Source: Paguma larvata (Eukaryota; Chordata; Mammalia; Carnivora; Viverridae). From it: a stretch of DNA of 64,000 bases. Made by a program: the position numbers and the translations under genes. Position 1 is the first letter of the stretch. Each line of letters begins with the position of its first letter. The notes under the pieces are model-generated. The model was not told where the DNA came from. It saw nothing but the letters and a program-made list of their open reading frames with translations, and ran no database searches. The stretch is from NCBI GenBank assembly GCA_030068075.1, contig CM057823.1, positions 15,472,485 through 15,536,484 on the forward strand, read 5' to 3'. Shown piece after piece: positions 58,627-64,000 of this stretch.

Positions 58627-58844
58627 CTCAAAACCACGTAGTCCCGGGCAGGGTGGGGCGCCATGCTGTTTTGGACATACTGGTAAATTTCGGTTTGGCT
58701 GTCTAGGATTTCGATCACTTTCGAATCCAACAAGTCTACATCCCAGAGGTGCTGCTCTTTAAGTAGGCGCTTTAAGATCTCCTCGGGCATAGCAGGGACT
58801 TCGATGGTTGACCTCCAAAGCCTCAGCGGGGGTCCTTCGCTCAC
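58627..58844 (-). CDS. DLC1: DLC1 internal exon (START domain)
   Basis: 218 bp, acceptor TTTTCAG|GTGAGC and donor TTTTGAG|GTGAGA. Encodes VSEGPPLRLWRSTIEVPAMP, EEILKRLLKEQHLWDVDLLD, SKVIEILDSQTEIYQYVQNS and MAPHPARDYVVL plus two bases of an Arg codon. WRSTIEV and the 'PARDYVVLR' turn are typical of START domains (compare 'pRDfv.lR' in STAR proteins). Phase continues exactly into the next exon. Confidence 0.96.
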
Positions 58845-59638
58845 CTGAAAAGAGGATGCACTTCTCAGCGCTACGACAATTCGCACACACCTCCACTTTG
58901 GAGGCAAACCGCCAGCTGTAATTACGGTCATGTGTTTCGGGGCTAATTATCCTCTATATGCTGGTGTCCCCAAGTATATTCAAGAGCAGCCCAGAAAGCC
59001 TAGACTAATTAGACTCATTTTCCAGTCAAAATTATGAACATCTGTTTTCTTGGGACCTTTATTAGAGTCAATGCAATAAAATAAGCTGACTTATACATGC
59101 GAGCTAAAGCCTGCATAGCCATCCGAACGCTCCCACTGTATACTTCTTTTCAAGGTGCTCGAGACAGGAGCAAGAAATACGACCATGGGCCTGGCATGCT
59201 GAGCCCCTGCCTTCCAGGGGCTTTGAGTCCTAAGAAGTTAATTCCTCCCCCAAGTCCTCGCTGCTTGTTAAAGGTCCAAGAGCGGCTGAGAACAGAGGAC
59301 GGTGGAAGGGGATTCTGAGCAAATTATGGAAAAATCTGCTCATGTCATAAAACACCCTCAAGCCCAATACCACTAGTAAAACATTCCAGGGGACTCTAGT
59401 GTGATTCTGTGGCACCAGAAGATTTCATTAGATGGTGGGATTCCTCTGACGAGCATTAGAGGAGTATTATTCCCACTCTTACCTGGGGAACTGAAACACC
59501 TGGCCACCCAGATCTACAAGGGTGGGAACGGGTGGCAGACTCCCCCAGAGAGCCGTGGGGGCCGCAAGGTCTCGTCTCTGCCGAACCTGAATCCTGACCA
59601 CTGGAACCCAACTGGCTGACAGTGGGGACAAGATTTAC
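58845..59638 (-). other. DLC1: DLC1 intron
   Basis: GT-AG, 794 bp, no recognised repeat. Confidence 0.9.
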
Positions 59639-59860
59639 CTTCTTATAGGACAGTTCGGCCTGCTCAGACGTAGAGTAGCTGACCCAGCCTTTAAACTTCT
59701 CCTTGACCTCTTTAAACAGGCTATCCATGCAGTCCTGGAGGAAGTGCTGGTAGTCGGCCGTCTCGTCGTCGTGACGCAGGCGTCCCAGTGCTTCTAGGGT
59801 GAGGGGCTTCAGCTCCTGTTCTGTGTAGGAATTCCGACATCGGCTCATTTCCTCAGGAAC
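59639..59860 (-). CDS. DLC1: DLC1 internal exon (RhoGAP-START linker and START beginning)
   Basis: 222 bp (74 codons), acceptor CCACAG|GTTCCTGAG and donor AAGAAG|GTAAAT, phase 0 at both ends. Encodes VPEEMSRCRNSYTEQELKPL and the linker TLEALGRLRHDDETADYQHF, then LQDCMDSLFKEVKEKFKGWV and SYSTSEQAELSYKK, the first helix and strand of the START domain. The linker 'GRLRHDDETADYQ' is the most variable part compared with what I recall from other mammals. Confidence 0.95.
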
Positions 59861-60396
59861 CTGTGGGGGATGCGAGGTGAAAAGGAGGTGAGTCTGCCTG
59901 TGCCGTTCCCACCGCCCGGCAGCGGAAGGAGCGGCGCGGGAGCCGTGCACCGGGTTCTCAGGGAAGCGCGGGCTCCCCAGCTACTCTGTTTCTCACAGAC
60001 GGACGGTGGCCCTGCCAACGACCTCAGGTGCTGTCGTGAGGACACGGACAGATCACTTTCACAAGGGTGTCCAAAACGCCTGTTCTCACGTAAGGTATTC
60101 TTCTAGAAGCTTTGGAAAGTCACGGTAGAGGGTAAGTGACTAAACCAGGGCTTGCTTCTCAGATGTAAAACTTAAATGTGTTGCTTTTGCTTCTTAAGTA
60201 AAAGGGTATGGACATGGGCAGATTTCATTTAACAAGCTGGCTCTAATGAGCTTATACGTTATAAAAGAAAAAAAAAAAGACATTCTCGAGAGCCGTGTAT
60301 ATAATCTCCAGCTGTGGTCAGATGTGAACAAGCATGGTGTCTGTTCTGACTATTCGTGTTATCTTTAACCGAGAACCAAACTCCCCGACGCCTCAC
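59861..60396 (-). other. DLC1: DLC1 intron
   Basis: GT-AG, 536 bp. Contains an A-run near 60266-60279. Confidence 0.9.
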
Positions 60397-60511
60397 CTGG
60401 AAAAGCTTCTTGCACTCGGCGATCATATGGGCCAGCCCCTGCGTGGCCGCGAGGTTTTCATTCAAATCCTTCTGATCTGGTTTACCCAAACTTTGTTTTC
60501 TTTGCATCACC
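60397..60511 (-). CDS. DLC1: DLC1 internal exon (end of RhoGAP domain)
   Basis: 115 bp between CTGCCTAG|GGTGATG and TTCCAG|GTGAGG. It completes an Arg codon and encodes VMQRKQSLGKPDQKDLNENL and AATQGLAHMIAECKKLFQ. The last part is the final RhoGAP helix (NLAATQGLAHMI). The preceding KQSLGKPDQ loop is polar. The exon ends in phase 0, so exon D starts on a codon boundary. Confidence 0.95.
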
Positions 60512-62074
60512 CTAGGCAGAAGAAAGGAGAGGGAAGATGCAGATCCTTGTATGTTTTTAATTAATGTATTATTCTAGGAAACCCAGAGGAGAGAACAAAA
60601 CTATTTTACTGAAGCCTATTTGTTCTTAAGAGGTTCAGGAGAGCTTCGCTTTGGTCACAAAAATTCCACGGTTTTATCAGCAAAGCACACAAAAAACCAT
60701 GAAAGGCACAGTTTTCGGTGAGATCCGGCCTATTTAAAGCCATCACGTTAAACAGGTTCCTGTTTAAATAGGACAGCCCGGAAGCTCTCTAGGTGGTGGT
60801 GGCGGGAAAGAAAGGCAGTTTCCAGGGGTGCCGGATGGGAGGCCCTAGATGTTGTGGTAAGTGGTATCACTATTCTTTATGGTTTCAATACATACAATCC
60901 TCTCCCCAAGGTGAGGGGACAATCTATTGTTTCCTAGAGGTTTTGTCTTAATCTTATCAGATCTCTCTCTATCCTGCTTGTCTCTAGTTCCCTATCCTAT
61001 TGAAGATGGAATGCATCAGTCCACGTGAGAACCAGATAAAAAGATATTTAAGCATTCTGTGGCTTTCAGAAGCGAAGGGACTAGCAGAACCGGGCCGTAC
61101 CTGTAGCTAAGGAATATGTGTCAAGCACCATTAGAGCTGAGGAGAAGGAACAGCTGGGCGGGTTCCACGTTTGGGGTGAAGTCCAGTCAGTGACTGCTTT
61201 CTCACCTACTCCGCCGTGAGGCCCTCACGTGAAATAGTCCCTCACGTGAAATAGTCACATCAGTGAGAAGCTCCAACTGGCTCTGCCATTTCCCCTTCAG
61301 ATGTGGGCAAGTTACCTATTAAACGGACCCTCCCTGCGGTCTCACTGTCCTCATGTTAAAATGGGCCCTGCCAGTATCTTCACCTCCTAGGAGCCTTACA
61401 AGGATTAAATGAAAGAATGAATGTCAAGGGTATAGTCCTGCGGTTGGGTCAGAACCAGTGCTGAATAAATAACAGCCTTTGTTATTTTCCAGATTCTCTG
61501 ACTTCTTCGAGGGCCACTCCCAGCTTGCATACACCTAAGGAGAAACTCTGCACACAGTCGGCTTGGGCCAGGGCTCCTGTGAGGCTCAGCGCTCTCCTTA
61601 GATCTGTCAGCCCCAGCTGACTGCCCTACAACTCGCAGCACAGGCTGGGGGCTTGGCTTTGTTGACTGCGCAGACGCCAAGGCAGCACGGGCCTTATCCC
61701 CATCCAGTTCTTTAGGTCAGTAAATCCGTGTGATTCTTTGCCGGCACAAAGTTTGATGGCAATGTCACAGAGGGCGCTGGGGGAGGGGGGAGGGGGAGGG
61801 GCGCAGGGATCAGGGCAAACACTTGCCATAGCGAAGCATGCATCCAAATCTTTCTCTCAAAACCTGGTTGTCACTAGACTGTGTGGAAAGTTACACCCCC
61901 AGGGCTGGGAAGAAAGGAGGGAAGTAAGGGGGTTGTGAAGGATGGAAGCCAAACTCCTTTATGCCTGACTCGGGTGTGAAACCAATGAAAACACAGGGAC
62001 AACCGACAAGGAAAGGTAGGCTGCCTCCGTCTGCAGAACAGAGCGTGTGTGTGCACATTTCGCCTGACCCGTAC
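60512..62074 (-). other. DLC1: DLC1 intron with MIR relic
   Basis: GT-AG, 1563 bp. A MIR-like fragment occupies about 61300-61485 ('ttacaaggattaaatgaaag', 'accagtgctgaataaataac'). A G-rich (GGGGGA)n patch is at 61778-61801. Confidence 0.85.
61300..61485 (-). mobile_element. MIR SINE relic
   Basis: Complement of the MIR core: 'tgtgggcaagttacctatta' just left of it, then 'ctgtcctcatgttaaaatgg', 'caaggattaaatgaaagaat', 'agtgctgaataaataacagc'. Confidence 0.75.
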
Positions 62075-62288
62075 CTTGGAGAAGAGTTCTCTCTCTTCAA
62101 GGTGTTGAGGTGGAAAAGGGAAGGCGCTAGGCACACAGCCAGGTTGGTGGGAGTCATCTGGTTTTCTTTCACGGCGGCTGTGACATCGCTCAAGAAATAA
62201 AGGAGCGTCTGTAGCACCTCGCGGTTCTCATCGGGCAGGAGCATAATGGCGGCCTTGATGGCCTGGAGGCGCTGGTCCTTGGGCACAC
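62075..62288 (-). CDS. DLC1: DLC1 internal exon (core of RhoGAP domain)
   Basis: 214 bp, acceptor TTCTACAG|GTGTGCCC and donor CTCCAAG|GTACGG. Encodes VPKDQRLQAIKAAIMLLPDE, NREVLQTLLYFLSDVTAAVK and ENQMTPTNLAVCLAPSLFHL. TPTNLAVCLAPSLF contains the conserved Asn of RhoGAP domains that helps stabilise the GTPase active site. NTLKRENSSP follows. The catalytic Arg finger is encoded further right, outside the window. The split first codon gives Cys (T from the previous exon plus GT). Confidence 0.96.
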
Positions 62289-63838
62289 CTGTAGAACACC
62301 GGCATCCCCCCGTCAGCTCAGTGCTTTTCCACACGCATCGCATCGCAAGGAAACGTCCCAAAGCAAACATCAGCCCCAACGACCTCAGCCCAGTCCTGAA
62401 CAAGCCCTTGCAGAAAGTGTACTTGAGGTTAACATGGGAGAAATGAGGGACCGCCACCGGCGTCACTGCCCTCAAGTATTTCCTGTCTGTGGAGCAGTTA
62501 GAAAATTCTCAACACCCGCAATGCCAATATCCTAAATCCACCTCAGAGTTCAACTCCAGATACGATGCCGGGTCTTCTGGTTTTCGGGAAAGCTCTTCTT
62601 TCCTCAGTACTTTTTTTTTTTTTTTTTTAGAACTCCCTAGTCGACCATTCTCAATTACCGAAAACATTATACACAGTTATACTTTGGTTGAGTCTCAGTG
62701 ACAAATCTTATTGAAGATATGTTCGAGGGGTAAAAACCTTTATGTCAAATGTCCGGTATCTCTGGCGACCTTCCATAACCAGAACTGATCTGCTCATTCG
62801 TAAAACGGAGAAAGCAAGTAGCTAAAATAATCAGTTGAAACAACGGATATTTTTACTAGTAATTTCTCGAAGTTTTAGAAAGCATACTGAGAGGCTATTA
62901 TAAAAATATGCGCTTGAGAAATCCCGTAAAATAACACTCATGTAGAAAACGCCGGGCCCAGCCTTCGGGTCTCCTTTACTAGGCAAAGCTGCCTTTTAAG
63001 AGGCGGGTGGTGGAAAAATCAAGTCACTCGAGTGCAGCTCCGTGGGACAGCCTGATTAACGGCTCCATGGTTACAATACATAACAAATACCTTGGTGGGG
63101 AAAATGTGACCTGTGTTTTCAGAAAACCTGAAAGCATGAAACAAATAATGAAATAATCCAGACCAGCTCCATTTCTCATAAAGTAAGGTCCAGTGTGCCA
63201 GGCCGAAGACCATCTGAGCACGGAGGGAAGCGGCTTTTATAGTACACTGCTGTAACACCGCGCCGGGGCCAAGAAAAACACGGGGCTGTAAAAGCTATAA
63301 TCCTGATCTCGATCATTAATTTAGACAACTGTTTGCTTTAAGCTTTACTTAAAAGCGAGAAGGGCATGGGTATTGTTTTCCCCAAGTATTTCTGGCAGAC
63401 GCGGAGATGAATAACAGAAAAAGATTATTCATTTTCCAGCAAGACAAACCACACAAACACCTGTGACGGTTTAAACACAACAGGCTCTGCTGGAGAGATG
63501 CGGATCGACTGAAATATCTTGGTACCTGCTCTTTTAAGCACCTTAGAGAAGGCTGTTCGAGACACGAAGGAAAGAATGAGCTCCTGGATCACAATGTAAA
63601 AATGTAGAATTGCTTCAGTAATTAGAGAATGAGGAGAAGGGAAATTTATTTTTGCTTTATTCAACGGGCATACAGAAACCCCTTCTGCAAACAAGGAGAA
63701 AAGGAGGAAACAAAGGGATGACACGTGTTACCAAGTGGTAACGAGCGGCTCTGAAAGAAGGGCGTCGGAGGAAGCCAAGGTTCCAGGGGGTCCCACTTTT
63801 CCCGAAGGCCAACAACGTTAAGATCAAACAACGCTTAC
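62289..63838 (-). other. DLC1: DLC1 intron
   Basis: GT-AG, 1550 bp. Contains a T-run (62611-62628). No exon-like segment or SINE was recognised; minus-strand frames near 63019-63258 and 63425-63724 have no domain. Confidence 0.85.
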
Positions 63839-64000
63839 ACTGGTAGATCTGAAGAAAGGTTTCCGAGAGTTTGTTCGTCATTAGAGGCTCAGGAAGGTCT
63901 CGAAAATACTGCTTCAACATGTCTGCCACATCGTAAGCGGACTGTCCCTCATAGTTGACACAATCTACGGCGCTTTCGTTCATCTGGCGCAGAGCCTGAA
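63839..64000 (-). CDS. DLC1: DLC1 exon, partial at window edge (RhoGAP domain)
   Basis: The exon runs off the right edge; the visible part is 162 bp to donor ACCAGT|GTAAGC. It reads QALRQMNESAVDCVNYEGQS, AYDVADMLKQYFRDLPEPLM and TNKLSETFLQIYQ. 'FRDLPEPLM' is the signature 'LPEPL' segment of RhoGAP domains, next to the GTPase contact. The ATG visible at 63983 is an internal Met, since codons for QALRQ continue to its right in frame. The exon start is not in the window. Confidence 0.95.

Larger units (their letters stand above)
55035..64000 (-). other. DLC1: DLC1 gene, 3' part (seven coding exons and 3' UTR)
   Basis: DLC1 (deleted in liver cancer 1, STARD12/ARHGAP7) is a Rho-specific GTPase-activating protein with SAM, RhoGAP and START domains. 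It acts at focal adhesions and lowers RhoA activity. The window holds its last seven coding exons on the minus strand. Six introns are all GT-AG, of 756, 708, 794, 536, 1563 and 1550 bp from the 3' end upward. Joined, the exons give 407 in-frame residues to the stop, covering the C-terminal RhoGAP part and the whole START domain. The human liver isoform is about 1091 aa, so around 63% of it lies beyond the right edge. No frameshift or stop interrupts the coding part, so this is a functional gene rather than a pseudogene. Confidence 0.95.

Noticed and set aside
61891..62475. 194-aa minus-strand ORF read as one exon
   Set aside because: Only 62075-62288 is DLC1 exon; the rest is intron read-through on both sides of clear GT and AG sites.
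1..64000. A previously undescribed biological system
   Set aside because: Nothing in the window supports a multi-gene system; the two genes are known families and the rest is intergenic DNA with repeats and possible regulatory sites.

Overview
The window is nuclear DNA from a placental mammal, most likely a carnivore of the cat family. It is dominated by tRNA-Lys-derived CAN-type SINEs whose heads read like 'cgcctgggtggctcagtcgg' and whose bodies resemble the felid rather than the canid consensus. All supported introns are GT-AG, and there are no operons, Shine-Dalgarno sites or dense ORFs. The species call rests on recognising the SINE type and was not tested by alignment.

Two protein-coding genes are only partly inside the window, and they converge tail to tail. 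On the left (+ strand) is the last coding exon of TRMT9B (KIAA1456), the tRNA methyltransferase 9-like protein, at 868-1895, followed by its 3' UTR. On the right (- strand) are the last seven coding exons of DLC1, a Rho GTPase-activating tumour suppressor. They encode the C-terminal part of the RhoGAP domain and the whole START domain, with the stop codon at 56868-56870 and a 3' UTR to about 55035. All seven exon phases join without a break to give 407 residues. This order and orientation match what I recall of human 8p22.

The roughly 50 kb between the genes contains no ORF that I can support as a protein. It holds about 25 CAN SINEs in both orientations, many with visible target-site duplications. 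It also holds two L1 3' ends and a short L1 scrap, ancient MIR/L2 pieces, two Tigger-like elements, a hAT-like relic carrying nested insertions, MaLR-like LTR relics and several microsatellites. Other features are a 250-bp interstitial telomere-like (CCCTAA) block at 18.7 kb, a CpG island without an obvious gene at 38.8-39.1 kb, and several CTCF-like motifs, three of them within 1.7 kb around 20-21.6 kb.

I found no new gene system. The points most worth following are the telomere-like block, the site at 19.2-19.8 kb where three SINEs sit at one repeatedly duplicated target, the nested hAT/SINE/L1 locus at 23.2-25.8 kb, the orphan CpG island and the CTCF-like motif cluster. Repeat family names are from memory of consensus sequences and are less certain than the coordinates.
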